Shown here piece after piece: positions 15,802-25,396 of a stretch of 64,000 nt of DNA (positions are counted from its first letter, which is position 1; every line of letters starts with the position of its first letter). This stretch comes from CAYQTE01 sp964420285. Lineage in GTDB: Bacteria > Planctomycetota > Phycisphaerae > Tepidisphaerales > Tepidisphaeraceae. The notes under the pieces were generated by a model. It did not search any database, had not been told where the DNA came from, and saw nothing but the letters and a program-made list of their open reading frames with translations. Location: NCBI GenBank assembly GCA_964420285.1, contig CAYQTE010000005.1, forward strand, positions 56,251 to 120,250. Direction: 5' to 3'. Made by a program: the position numbers and the translations under genes.

Positions 15802-18165
15802 ATGCGAATGCCATTTTGGGCCTGTGGTATCGTTGTCGGCGCGATCACGGTGATGTTGAGCGGCTGCACACAGACGAGCAGTGAGCCCGCCGCGCCCGCC
15901 GGCCTGACGCAATCGGGCGATACACAAAAGACCTTGTTCAATCAGGATTGGCGGTTCGCACTGGGGGATCAAACCGGCGCGGATGCCGCCGGTTTTGACG
16001 ATAGTGCCTGGCGCAAGCTCGATCTCCCGCACGATTGGTCCATCGAAGGGCCGTTCGATTCCAAATGGGCCAGCGGCACCGCCTATCTTCCCGCCGGCAT
16101 CGCCTGGTATCGCAAGCACTTCACGCTCCCCGCCGCCGATGCCGGCAAGCTTGTCAGCATCCAGTTTGACGGCGTGTACAAAGACTCGACTGTCTATCTC
16201 AACGGCCACGCGCTGGGCACCCGGCCGTATGGGTATATTTCGTTCCAATACGATCTCACGCCGTATCTGAACGCAACTGGCGACAACGTGCTGGCGGTGC
16301 GCGTGGACCATCACGATTTCGCCGATTCGCGCTGGTATCCCGGTTCGGGGATTTTCCGCAACGTCTATCTGATCGCCACCAATCCGTTCTTCGTCGAACA
16401 CGATGGAACGTTTGTCACGACGCTGGCGGCGACGGACGACGCGGCCGATATCAGCATCGCCACAACCCTGCGCGGCATGAAGAGCGCCGCTCCGCCGGCG
16501 GGCGGGCCGGATTCGGTCTTCGGAATCGTCACGACCATATACGACGCTGACGGCACGCCCGTCGCCACCGATTCGGCCAAAGTTGACGGCCCGGCGATGT
16601 TCCTGGTCGTGTATGGCCAGGGCGAACCGGCCAGCAAGCAGTTCGAGCAGACCTTCCATATCGCTCAGCCCGCGCTCTGGTCGGTCGATCATCCCACGAT
16701 GTACACGGCCGTCACCGAAGTCATTCAGGATGGCAAGACGATCGACGCGTATCGCACGCCGTTTGGCATTCGCACGATCAAATTCGATCCGAATACCGGG
16801 TTCTGGCTCAATGGCGTTTCGATGAAGCTCAAGGGCGTGTGCCTGCACGAAGACGCCGGCGCGTTGGGTTCGGCCATTCCGCAGCAGGTCTGGGAACGGC
16901 GGCTTCGTACGCTCAAGGAGGCCGGGACCAATGCCATCCGTTGCAGCCACAATCCGCCGGCGCCGGAGTTTCTCGATCTGTGCGATCGACTCGGATTTCT
17001 CGTCATGGACGAGGCGTTCGACGAATGGACCGGCGGCAAGAACAAGTGGATCACCGGCTGGAACAACGGCACGCCCGGCAAGGATGGATACCACACCTAC
17101 TTTGACGAGTGGGCCGACAAGGACATCCAGGACATGGTTCGCCGCGATCGAAATCATCCGTCGATCATCATGTGGAGCATCGGCAACGAGATCGACTATC
17201 AGAACGATCCATACCCGCCGAATTCTCCCGAATTGCCGCCGATCGCGGCGCGGCTCATCAAGGACGTGAAGGCCGTCGATACCACGCGTCCGGTCACGGC
17301 GGCGTGCGCGTTTCCAGAGACCAATCTCTTCAAGACGCTGCTGGATGTCGAAGGGTATAACTACATGGAATCGCACTACGCCGAAGATCATGCCGCCAAT
17401 CCCACGCGCATCATGTACGGCAGCGAGAACAAGTCCGACCTGGCCGCCTGGCTCACCGTCGCCAACACGCCGTACATCTTCGCCGAATTCCTCTGGACCG
17501 GCATCGACTACATGGGCGAGGCCAGGCAGTTTCCCAACCGCGCCAGCGCGGCCGGATTCCTCGATCTGGCAGGGTATCGCAAGTCCGAATTCTATTTCCG
17601 CAAATCGCTATGGAACGACGCCTTGATGGCCAAGATCCAGCGCGATGCCGCCGGCCGGCTGGTCTGCTACACCAACGCCGATGCCGTCACCTTCACGCAA
17701 AGCGGCAAGTCGCTGGGGCAGAAGACCCTGCCGCCCACGCGCATCATTCCCGTCCCCGGCGATCCCGCCGGCGGGCCGATCACCGCCTTTGCGACCAGGA
17801 AGGGCAAATCGGTCACCGATACCTACACGCTGCCCGCCAAGGCGGCGGCGATCAAGTTAGAGGAATACAAGACGACCTTCGGCCCCGGCGACGGCCCGAA
17901 CGTGGCGCAAGTCGAACTGTCGATGACCGATGCCGCCGGCAACGTCGTCCCGAATGCCGCGCAGGATGTGAGCGTGTCGATCAAAGGTCCGGGCCGTCTG
18001 CTGGGAATCGAATCCGGCGACACCGATTCCGTTGAGAACTATCAGGCGCCGCATCACAAGGCGTATCACGGCCGGCTGCTGATCTACGTCGAAACGCACG
18101 GAACGGTGCAGGTAACCACCAGCGCTGCGGGATTGCCCGACGCGAAGATCGGTGTGGGGGGATGA
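15802..18165 (+). CDS. GH2 beta-galactosidase-type lipoprotein
   Basis: 787 aa. The lipoprotein signal ends VMLSGC (Cys22). An N-terminal jelly-roll domain (DLPHDWSIEGPFD, AGIAWYRKHF) and an Ig-like domain precede a TIM barrel from about residue 335. Acid/base Glu463 lies in WSIGNEIDY; the probable nucleophile is Glu542 in YGSENK, just before FAEFLWTGIDYMGE. The C-terminal beta domain covers the last 150 residues. GAGGAGCGG precedes ATG 15802. It follows the GH59 gene on the same strand and probably shares its substrate. It is paralogous in layout to the GH2 at 37.5 kb. Confidence 0.9.
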   Translation: MRMPFWACGIVVGAITVMLSGCTQTSSEPAAPAGLTQSGDTQKTLFNQDWRFALGDQTGADAAGFDDSAWRKLDLPHDWSIEGPFDSKWASGTAYLPAGIAWYRKHFTLPAADAGKLVSIQFDGVYKDSTVYLNGHALGTRPYGYISFQYDLTPYLNATGDNVLAVRVDHHDFADSRWYPGSGIFRNVYLIATNPFFVEHDGTFVTTLAATDDAADISIATTLRGMKSAAPPAGGPDSVFGIVTTIYDADGTPVATDSAKVDGPAMFLVVYGQGEPASKQFEQTFHIAQPALWSVDHPTMYTAVTEVIQDGKTIDAYRTPFGIRTIKFDPNTGFWLNGVSMKLKGVCLHEDAGALGSAIPQQVWERRLRTLKEAGTNAIRCSHNPPAPEFLDLCDRLGFLVMDEAFDEWTGGKNKWITGWNNGTPGKDGYHTYFDEWADKDIQDMVRRDRNHPSIIMWSIGNEIDYQNDPYPPNSPELPPIAARLIKDVKAVDTTRPVTAACAFPETNLFKTLLDVEGYNYMESHYAEDHAANPTRIMYGSENKSDLAAWLTVANTPYIFAEFLWTGIDYMGEARQFPNRASAAGFLDLAGYRKSEFYFRKSLWNDALMAKIQRDAAGRLVCYTNADAVTFTQSGKSLGQKTLPPTRIIPVPGDPAGGPITAFATRKGKSVTDTYTLPAKAAAIKLEEYKTTFGPGDGPNVAQVELSMTDAAGNVVPNAAQDVSVSIKGPGRLLGIESGDTDSVENYQAPHHKAYHGRLLIYVETHGTVQVTTSAAGLPDAKIGVGG

Positions 18166-18259
18166 TCCAATGGCGTTCCGCACTCGCGTGCGGTTTTGCA
18201 GGGGCCGCATTGCGGACCACATTCCCAGGCCGGGCATATAGAGGTCCGCAATGCGGACC

Positions 18260-19912
18260 CTACGGCTGCGTTGTGACGCCGTTGTTCATCGCGGCCGGCG
18301 TCGCAAATTTGAAGTGGAACCATTCCACATCCACATAACCCGCGTCGGCTTTGTTGTTATAACTGAAAATCCCCAGCCGGTCGCCGCGATAGTAGCTCCA
18401 CGTTAGATGGTACTTCGGCCCGAATGGCGTGTAGGTTTTGCCGTCGATGCTGTAGGAATACTGGCTGTCACCGGCCAGATTCCATGAGCTGCCGAGCCAA
18501 AGCGCGTCGCCGCTCAGAACGGGCCCGCTGGTCATCTTGCCGGCGTCGTTGAACGTGAGCGTTCGGATGCCGCCCTCTTGTGATACTCCCAGCGCGGAAT
18601 ACGACTTGGCAAGATGGCACAGGCCCGCCTGCTGGCCATCGGCCATGCCGGCGATGTCCAGTTTCATCGTCACTTCATTCGCATCGGTGCGAAACGCCCG
18701 TTGTGTGAGTGTGTTGCCGGCCGACAACAGGTCGTTACTCTTGAGCGGCCGAAACGCCGCCAGCCGCAGAAAACCGGGCCGCTGCGTCAATGACCACATG
18801 TCCGCCCTCGGCTGATAGTTCCATTCCCACTGCGGGGGCAGAGTGGTTTCATTGAACTCGTCATCCGTCTGCGGCACGGCCGGGGCGATGCCGATGATCG
18901 GTTTCATACCGCTCCAGACCATGTTGCCGATGCCGTCGGGGCCTGGCTTCCCGATGATCGGCCAGCCGTCGATCCAGGTGACCGGGAGCAGGACCATGGC
19001 CCGGCCTTCCCAGTCGCCAGTTCCCTGATGCGTGATGAACCACCAATCGCCCGAGGCCAGTTGCACCAGGCCGCCCTGGTTGGGTTCCTTGTCGATCGCC
19101 TTATTGACATGATTGAGCTGCCTGGTTTCCCACGGGCCGTCCAGGCTTCTGGAGCGGTCCATCATGATGACGCGACCCTCGCTGCGGACCTCGCTGTAGT
19201 AATGATAGTAAAGCCCGTTGATCTTATAGAGCTTATTGGCTTCGCTGCCGCGCGACTGATGAATCACCTTGTCCGAATCCGCGATGACCTGCTGCCCATC
19301 GGCCGTCATTTTGAACAGATGGATTTGATAGTTGCCCGAAAAGTTGGAGCACACCAGATAACCCTGCCCGTCGTCGTCCCAGAACGGACAGCAATCATCC
19401 CACCCCTTGGCCTTCATCACCGGATGCAGCGGTTCCCACGGGCCGGCCGGATTCTTGGCCGTGGTCATGAAGAACCCTTCGTCCGGCGTGCCGAAATAGA
19501 TCCAAAACTTCTCGTCGTGGTAGCGGATCGCCCCCGCCCAGATGCCCCGGCCATAGCGGCTCATCTTATCCCAATTCATCTCCGGGGCGATCTGCGTGAG
19601 ATCGCTGACGGCATGGCCGAGGATGGTCCAGCTCACAAGGTCCTTCGAGTGCAGAATGACCACGCCGGGCGAGTATTGGAACGTCGAGGAGACGGCGTAG
19701 AAATCGTTGCCGACGCGGATGGCGTCGAGGTCGCTGTAATCGCTGGGGAGAATCGGGTTGACATAATTACCGTCGCCCTGGTCGCCCCAGCGGCCCAGCA
19801 ATGCGGCCGGCTCCGGCTCGGGGGCGCCGACTGCGATGAATGCGGCAGTTGTCAGCAGTGCAAGGAACACCGCGATGGAAACACGGCCAGAATACGTGCA
19901 ACGACCAGGCAT
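18260..19912 (-). CDS. GH43 beta-xylosidase/arabinofuranosidase-type enzyme
   Basis: 550 aa with a signal peptide (about 1-29). A five-bladed propeller starts at NPILPSDYSDLDAIR, with candidate catalytic base Asp61. The pKa-modulating Asp lies in WDDCCPFWDDDG near residue 172 and the general acid is Glu224 in GSEANKLYK. From about residue 340 a concanavalin-like beta-sandwich follows, as in two-domain GH43 enzymes. ATG 19912 has the strong ribosome-binding site AGGAGG; an in-frame ATG eight codons upstream does not. It is convergent with the GH2 gene and divergent from the ABC permease. Confidence 0.9.
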   Translation of the reverse strand: MPGRCTYSGRVSIAVFLALLTTAAFIAVGAPEPEPAALLGRWGDQGDGNYVNPILPSDYSDLDAIRVGNDFYAVSSTFQYSPGVVILHSKDLVSWTILGHAVSDLTQIAPEMNWDKMSRYGRGIWAGAIRYHDEKFWIYFGTPDEGFFMTTAKNPAGPWEPLHPVMKAKGWDDCCPFWDDDGQGYLVCSNFSGNYQIHLFKMTADGQQVIADSDKVIHQSRGSEANKLYKINGLYYHYYSEVRSEGRVIMMDRSRSLDGPWETRQLNHVNKAIDKEPNQGGLVQLASGDWWFITHQGTGDWEGRAMVLLPVTWIDGWPIIGKPGPDGIGNMVWSGMKPIIGIAPAVPQTDDEFNETTLPPQWEWNYQPRADMWSLTQRPGFLRLAAFRPLKSNDLLSAGNTLTQRAFRTDANEVTMKLDIAGMADGQQAGLCHLAKSYSALGVSQEGGIRTLTFNDAGKMTSGPVLSGDALWLGSSWNLAGDSQYSYSIDGKTYTPFGPKYHLTWSYYRGDRLGIFSYNNKADAGYVDVEWFHFKFATPAAMNNGVTTQP

Positions 19913-20073
19913 GTTCCTCCTGTACGGCAAACCCAATGTGGTCTCGATGCTAATCGTCGGGCGGATATTCCGCCAGCGGAGAGGAAGTCTGCTCCCGGCC
20001 AGTGGATAATTCGCCGGCCGCTGGCTAAAACCACCAATCGCGAAAGGGCTGCCAGGGATTGGAGCGACGCGGC
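19913..20073. promoter_or_regulatory. Divergent promoter region between GH43 and the ABC importer
   Basis: 161 bp separate the two start codons. Promoters for both directions must lie here or nearby, so co-regulation is possible. I see no clear operator dyad. Confidence 0.4.
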
Positions 20074-21846
20074 ATGGCGCACGTTTTCACCACCCGCCGG
20101 GTGCGGGACATTCTCAAGAAGCCGGCGAGTATCGGTCCGGACCTGATTGTGCTGGCCGTCGCGGCGGGAGTCGCGGGCGCGTTGTTCACGTTCGGCAAGC
20201 AGGTCGCTGCGCCATATCACCAGCAGACGGACATCAGCCTCTCCCTTTGGACGCTGCCAAAATATACGATGTTCAGCCTGGCGCGCGGGTTTGCAGCCTA
20301 CATTCTTTCGCTGATCTTCACACTGGTTTACGGCACTCTCGCTGCTCACAATCACCGGGCCGAAAAGATCATGGTGCCGGCCCTGGACGTGCTCCAGTCG
20401 ATACCCGTGCTGGGGTTCCTGCCGGCACTGGTGCTGGCCATGATCGGGCTCTTTCCCACGCGCGAGATCGGACTGGAACTGGCGTGCGTCGTCATGATCT
20501 TCACCGCCCAGGCGTGGAACATGACCTTCAGCTTCTTCGGCAGCATTCGCAGCATTCCCACCAATCTCGCGGAAGCGGCCACGATGAATCAACTGAGCCG
20601 CTGGCGCATTTTCACCGTGCTGGAACTGCCGGCCTCGATGATCGGGCTGGTTTGGAATTCGATGATGTCATTCGCCGGTGGTTGGTTCTTTCTGACCGTT
20701 AATGAAGCCTTCACGCTCGGCGACAAGGACTTTCGTCTTCCCGGCATCGGTTCGTATATGGCCGAGGCGATCAAGGAAGGGAACACCCAGGCGATGATCG
20801 CGGCCGTGGTCGCGATGATCATCATGATCGTCGCGGTGGACCAGTTGTTCTGGCGCCCCATCGTGGTCTGGAGCGAACAATTCAAGGTCGAGGAGACCGC
20901 CGAAACCGACAAGGCACAATCCTGGGTGCTCAACCTGCTTCAGGAATCGCGGCTGTACGAAAAGCTCATCGGCCGGCTCAAGAAGAAGCCGACGCTCCCG
21001 GCCGTTGTTCCGGTCGCGCCGGCCGATGCGCCTGGCGCTGCGCGTCCCAGGCCAAAGCAATCCAGGATTGCGGGAACAGCCATTGCGGTCGCGAAGTGGA
21101 TTGCGCTGGCACTGCTTGGGGCGGGGACGATCTGGGGAGTCTGGTCGCTGGTGCATTTGCTCATGCTGCTTCCGATCCATGACCCGGCGCAGCATCAGGA
21201 TTGGGCATACGTGCTGCTGGCGCTTCTGTCGTCGTTTGCTCGCACCACCGCGGCCGTCGTCCTGGGCGGCCTTTGGGCGTTGCCGGCGGGAATCCTGATC
21301 GGCCTTTCACCCAAATGGTCGCAGCGTTTGCAGCCGGTTGTGCAGGTGGCGGCCAGTTTTCCGGCCCCGATGGTGTTTCCGGTGGTGACAGGCCTGCTGG
21401 TTTACCTGGGGATTCCCTTTACCGTGGGCTGCGTCAGCCTGATGCTGTTGGGAGCACAATGGTATGTTCTCTTCAACGTCATCGCCGGCGCCATGGCCAT
21501 CCCGACCGAACTGAAGGAAGTCGCCAAAGTCTACCACACGCCGTGGTGGCGGCAGTGGACGCGCATCTATATTCCCGGCGTGTTCCCGTACCTTGTGACC
21601 GGCCTGATCACCGCCGCCGGCGGGGCGTGGAACGCGACCATTGTCTCGGAATACGTGCAGGTGAAGGGCGAGACCAAGGTGGCCTTCGGCCTGGGATCGT
21701 TGATCAGCATCGCCACCGACAGGGGCAATTTCCCGCTCTTGGCGGCGGGGATCGTGACTATGGCGATTTCCGTTGTGCTGTTGAACCGATTCATGTGGCG
21801 GCGGCTCTATCGCGTGGCGGAAAGCCGCTATGCTTTGAACGTCTGA
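20074..21846 (+). CDS. Double-length ABC transporter permease (NitT/TauT-type)
   Basis: 590 aa with two tandem BPD_transp_1-type membrane domains joined by a cytoplasmic linker (residues about 270-330, Lys/Pro/Ala-rich). Each half has a coupling-helix region: NLAEAATMNQLSRWRIFTVLELP in the first and ELKEVAKVYHTPWWRQWTRIYIP in the second. This fused form normally pairs with an ATPase carrying an AAA-associated C-terminal domain, which is the next gene, 21 bp on. ATG 20074 (GGAG upstream) is preferred over TTG 20059. No substrate-binding protein lies nearby, so the substrate is unknown. Confidence 0.85.
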   Translation: MAHVFTTRRVRDILKKPASIGPDLIVLAVAAGVAGALFTFGKQVAAPYHQQTDISLSLWTLPKYTMFSLARGFAAYILSLIFTLVYGTLAAHNHRAEKIMVPALDVLQSIPVLGFLPALVLAMIGLFPTREIGLELACVVMIFTAQAWNMTFSFFGSIRSIPTNLAEAATMNQLSRWRIFTVLELPASMIGLVWNSMMSFAGGWFFLTVNEAFTLGDKDFRLPGIGSYMAEAIKEGNTQAMIAAVVAMIIMIVAVDQLFWRPIVVWSEQFKVEETAETDKAQSWVLNLLQESRLYEKLIGRLKKKPTLPAVVPVAPADAPGAARPRPKQSRIAGTAIAVAKWIALALLGAGTIWGVWSLVHLLMLLPIHDPAQHQDWAYVLLALLSSFARTTAAVVLGGLWALPAGILIGLSPKWSQRLQPVVQVAASFPAPMVFPVVTGLLVYLGIPFTVGCVSLMLLGAQWYVLFNVIAGAMAIPTELKEVAKVYHTPWWRQWTRIYIPGVFPYLVTGLITAAGGAWNATIVSEYVQVKGETKVAFGLGSLISIATDRGNFPLLAAGIVTMAISVVLLNRFMWRRLYRVAESRYALNV

Positions 21847-21867
21847 CGTCCGATACGCGAGGCAACC

Positions 21868-23217
21868 GTGAGCGAAGCGACCAATGGCACGCCGATCTGC
21901 GAGGCGAAGAACGTCTCGGTGGCGTATGACGCCGCGCGGGTTCGCTTCGCCATCAAGGATGTCTCGCTGGCGATCAACACCGGTGAAGTCGTCGCCATTC
22001 TCGGTCCCAGCGGATCGGGAAAGAGCACGCTGCTGCGGGCACTGATCGGCCTGCTCACGCCGACGCAGGGAACCGTCCTGGCGCACGGCCGGCCGCTCAC
22101 GGGAATGCACCCCGGCGTCGGATTGGTGTTCCAGAGCTTCGCCCTCTATCCGTGGCTGACGGTCCGCGACAACATCGCCGTCGCACTCGACGGGCTCAAT
22201 CTCCCGTCGGAGGAAGGCCGCAAGCGCGTGGCACGCTGCATCGAGATGGTCGGCCTGAGCGGATTCGAAGAGGCATACCCAAAGGAAATTTCCGGCGGGA
22301 TGAAACAGCGGGTCGGATTCGCCCGTGCCCTGACCAGTGCGCCGGAGCTGCTCTGCATGGACGAACCGTTCAGCGCGCTGGATGTCTTCATGGCCGAAAG
22401 CCTGCGCGGCGAAGTCTACAGGCTGGTCACCAGCCGCGACGATGCCGTCGTCGGCGATGCCCTGGCCGCCGTCAAGAGCGTGTTGATTATCACGCACAAC
22501 ATCGATGAAGCCGTGTTCCTGGCCGACCGCGTGGTGGTGCTGGGCACGCAGCCCGGCCACATCCGCACCATAGTGCCGGTTACGATTCCGCATCCGCGCG
22601 ATTATCAGGCGCCGGCCTTCCGCGCCATGGTGCAACGCCTGCACGATGTCATCGTCTCCGAACAACTGCCCGAAGAAGCGCCCGCCCCGGCCGCCGCTGC
22701 CGCCCCGGCCGAAGGCGTGCCCGTGCCCGAGCCGCTGCCCCATGTGTTCATCGGCGAGGTGTTCGGTCTGATGGAGATGCTTCGCGACCAGGGCAGCCAG
22801 ATGGACGTATTCCGGCTGGATCAGCAGACGGACTACGATTTCGGCCACACGCTGGCGGTGATCAAGATGGGCGAGATGCTCGATTTTCTGGACACGCCCA
22901 GGAACACCGTGCTGCTCACGCCGCTGGGGAACAAATTCCTCGACGCCGACATCAACCTGCGCAAATCCCTGGTCAACCAGCAGCTCCGCACCCTGGCGAC
23001 GTTCCGTTTTGTGGCCGAGATTCTGAACCAGGCCCCGAATAAGCGGCTGACCCGCGACGTGGTGGAGGAAGAACTCGTGGTTCGCATGCCGGCCGAGGAC
23101 GTGGCGAAGCTGTTCGACACCATCGTGGGATGGGCGCGCTTCGCCCAGTTGCTCGGCTATTCGACGGAGACCGAGGAGCTCTTTCTGGAAGCGCCCAATG
23201 CGCCGCCGGCGACATAG
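21868..23217 (+). CDS. ABC transporter ATPase with AAA-associated C-terminal domain
   Basis: 449 aa, GTG start. The ABC domain has Walker A GPSGSGKS (46-53), Q-loop FQSF, signature ISGGMKQR, Walker B LLCMDEPFSALD and H-loop ITHN. An Ala/Pro-rich linker (about 270-290) joins a C-terminal domain of about 150 residues (HVFIGEVFGLMEML... FAQLLGYSTETEELFL). This corresponds to the AAA-associated domain of nitrate/sulfonate-type ATPases and probably has a regulatory role. It forms a two-gene operon with the permease. Confidence 0.88.
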   Translation: MSEATNGTPICEAKNVSVAYDAARVRFAIKDVSLAINTGEVVAILGPSGSGKSTLLRALIGLLTPTQGTVLAHGRPLTGMHPGVGLVFQSFALYPWLTVRDNIAVALDGLNLPSEEGRKRVARCIEMVGLSGFEEAYPKEISGGMKQRVGFARALTSAPELLCMDEPFSALDVFMAESLRGEVYRLVTSRDDAVVGDALAAVKSVLIITHNIDEAVFLADRVVVLGTQPGHIRTIVPVTIPHPRDYQAPAFRAMVQRLHDVIVSEQLPEEAPAPAAAAAPAEGVPVPEPLPHVFIGEVFGLMEMLRDQGSQMDVFRLDQQTDYDFGHTLAVIKMGEMLDFLDTPRNTVLLTPLGNKFLDADINLRKSLVNQQLRTLATFRFVAEILNQAPNKRLTRDVVEEELVVRMPAEDVAKLFDTIVGWARFAQLLGYSTETEELFLEAPNAPPAT

Positions 23218-23241
23218 AGCCGATCCGCCACTGTCATTTTA

Positions 23242-23297
23242 ATTTCAAATCCGGGATTCCGAAATCTGAGATCTCAAATCCGCGATTTCAAATCGCC
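23242..23297. repeat. AT-rich palindromic repeat before GH3
   Basis: Several copies of TTTCAAATC and its complement (ATTTCAAATCC, ATCTCAAATCC, GATTTCAAATCG) fall within 56 bp of otherwise GC-rich sequence, after the ATPase gene. It can fold into alternative hairpins. It could be a terminator or a small REP-like unit. Confidence 0.4.
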
Positions 23298-23383
23298 CTT
23301 TGATCTTGTGAATCGCGCCAAATAACGTAAATTGTCCGGCGTTCAGGAATTGTCCGTTACGCCAAATCGAACCGGAGACCGCT

Positions 23384-25291
23384 ATGCCCCTGTCGACTTT
23401 TCACACTGTACGAATGGCCCTCCTTCAGCCGGCCGTGCTCATGGCCTGCCTCGCCGCCACCGCGTCGTTGGTGGGCTGCCAGGGGCAGGTGTCGCAGCAG
23501 AAGCAATTCCTCGCCTACGACGCCCAGGCCAAGACCATTCTCGCCAAGATGACCCTCGATGAAAAAATCGGCCAGATGATGCAGCCGGATCAGGGGTCGC
23601 TGAAGACTCCCGACGATATCGAAAAATATTGCCTCGGTTCGTTGCTCAGCGGCGGCGGGTCCGGGCCGAAAGACAAATCCAAATACAACCTCGCCGGCTG
23701 GACCGATATGGTCGAGAGCTACCAGCAGCACGCCCTGAAGACGCGCCTGGCCATTCCGCTTCTGTACGGCATCGATGCCGTCCACGGCCACAACAACATC
23801 CCCGGCGCGACGATCTTCCCGCACAACATCGGCCTGGGCTGCACGCGCGATCCCGAGCTGGTGACGAAGATCGAGCGCGTCACGGCCGAGGAAGTCCGCG
23901 CCACCGGCATCAACTGGGTCTTCGCGCCGTGCATCACTGTTCCACAAGATGAACGCTGGGGCCGCACGTTTGAGGGATATTCCGATGATCCGGCCATCGT
24001 CAGCCTGCTGGCCCCCGCGGCCGTGCATGGGTTCCAGGGCGACAGCCTTGCCGATCCGCTATCGGTCGTCGCCTGCTGCAAACACTTTGTCGGGGACGGC
24101 GGCACGAGCCCCGGCTCGGCAAGCTTGCAGGGCGCCGAAGGCGCCACCAACGTCCGCCTCGATCAGGGCGATACGCGCGTCGATGAAGCGACTCTCCGCC
24201 GCATCCACCTGCCCGGTTACATCGCGGCCGTTAATGCCGGCGTCGGAACCATCATGCCCTCGTACAGCAGTTGGAACGGCCTGAAGATGTCCGCCAACAA
24301 ATACCTTCTGACGGATGTTCTCAAGAAGGAACTGGGCTTCGAGGGTTTCCTGATTTCCGACTACAACGCCGTCGATCAGATCAATCGCGCCGACCTCCCG
24401 GCCTCGATCGCCACGTCGATCAATGCCGGCATGGACATGGTGATGATGACCGAGAAATACCCGATATTCTTCCAGGATTTGAAGGATCTGGTGAACGCCG
24501 GGACGGTGCCCATGTCGCGCATCGACGATGCCGTGACGCGCATCTTGCGGGTCAAGCTGGCCGCCGGTCTGATGGACCCCAATCGCTCGCCGCTGGTGGA
24601 TCGGAAATTGCAGGCGTCGTTCGGATCGCCCGAGCATCGCGCCGTCGCCCGCCAGGCCGTCGCCGAGTCGCTCGTCCTGCTCAAGAACAGCAAAAACGTC
24701 CTGCCCCTGAGCAAGATGACCGCCCACATCCACGTGGCCGGCCGCGGCGCGGACAACCTGGGCATGCAGGTCGGCGGCTGGACGGTGGATTGGCAGGGCG
24801 CCATGAACCGGCCGATCCCCGGCGGTACGTCCATCCTCACGGCCATCAAGAGCACCGTCGGCAATCAGGCCATCGTGAGCTATTCTCTTGACGGCAGCGG
24901 CGCCGCCGGCGCCAACGTGGGCATCGTCGTGATCGGCGAAGCGCCCTACGCCGAAGGCGCCGGCGACCGCGCCGATCTCTCCCTCGCCGATGTCGATCGC
25001 ACCGCCATCGCCAACATGAAATCCGCCGGAATCCCGGTCGTGGTGATCCTCCTCTCCGGCCGGCCCATGATCCTCGGCGACACGCTTGACCAATCCGATG
25101 CCCTGATAGCCGCGTGGCTCCCCGGCTCCGAAGGCCAGGGGGTGGCCGACATCCTCTTCGGCGACAAGAAACCGACGGGCAAGCTCTCGTACCTGTGGCC
25201 GAAAACGATGGACCAGATTCCCGTCAGCGCCACAACCCGCCCCAACGCCGAAGCCCCGCTGTTCCCGCTGGGATTTGGGTTGACGTATTGA
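23384..25291 (+). CDS. GH3 beta-glucosidase lipoprotein (ExoP-like)
   Basis: 635 aa. The lipoprotein signal ends ASLVGC (Cys32). Domain 1 is a TIM barrel: MTLDEKIGQM, YGIDAVHGHNN, KHFVGDGGT and the nucleophile Asp326 in GFLISDY. Domain 2 is the alpha/beta sandwich with the probable acid/base Glu in GEAPYAEGAGD (about residue 524). The C-terminus stops at PLFPLGFGLTY, the usual end of this subgroup. It likely hydrolyses beta-1,3/1,4-glucosides at the cell surface. GGAGACCGCT precedes ATG 23384. Confidence 0.92.
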   Translation: MPLSTFHTVRMALLQPAVLMACLAATASLVGCQGQVSQQKQFLAYDAQAKTILAKMTLDEKIGQMMQPDQGSLKTPDDIEKYCLGSLLSGGGSGPKDKSKYNLAGWTDMVESYQQHALKTRLAIPLLYGIDAVHGHNNIPGATIFPHNIGLGCTRDPELVTKIERVTAEEVRATGINWVFAPCITVPQDERWGRTFEGYSDDPAIVSLLAPAAVHGFQGDSLADPLSVVACCKHFVGDGGTSPGSASLQGAEGATNVRLDQGDTRVDEATLRRIHLPGYIAAVNAGVGTIMPSYSSWNGLKMSANKYLLTDVLKKELGFEGFLISDYNAVDQINRADLPASIATSINAGMDMVMMTEKYPIFFQDLKDLVNAGTVPMSRIDDAVTRILRVKLAAGLMDPNRSPLVDRKLQASFGSPEHRAVARQAVAESLVLLKNSKNVLPLSKMTAHIHVAGRGADNLGMQVGGWTVDWQGAMNRPIPGGTSILTAIKSTVGNQAIVSYSLDGSGAAGANVGIVVIGEAPYAEGAGDRADLSLADVDRTAIANMKSAGIPVVVILLSGRPMILGDTLDQSDALIAAWLPGSEGQGVADILFGDKKPTGKLSYLWPKTMDQIPVSATTRPNAEAPLFPLGFGLTY

Positions 25292-25396
25292 GTGGAGAGT
25301 GGAGCCACAAAGCTCATCGAGAAGATAGAAATGAGGGCAACGGCCGGCGACAGGCGGAGGTATGAGATAACGTAGCATTACCAGCCGGGAGAAATC

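Noticed and set aside
15778..17391. 537-codon minus-strand frame opposite the GH2 gene
   Set aside because: Shadow frame without domain or export signal; the plus-strand gene has catalytic motifs.
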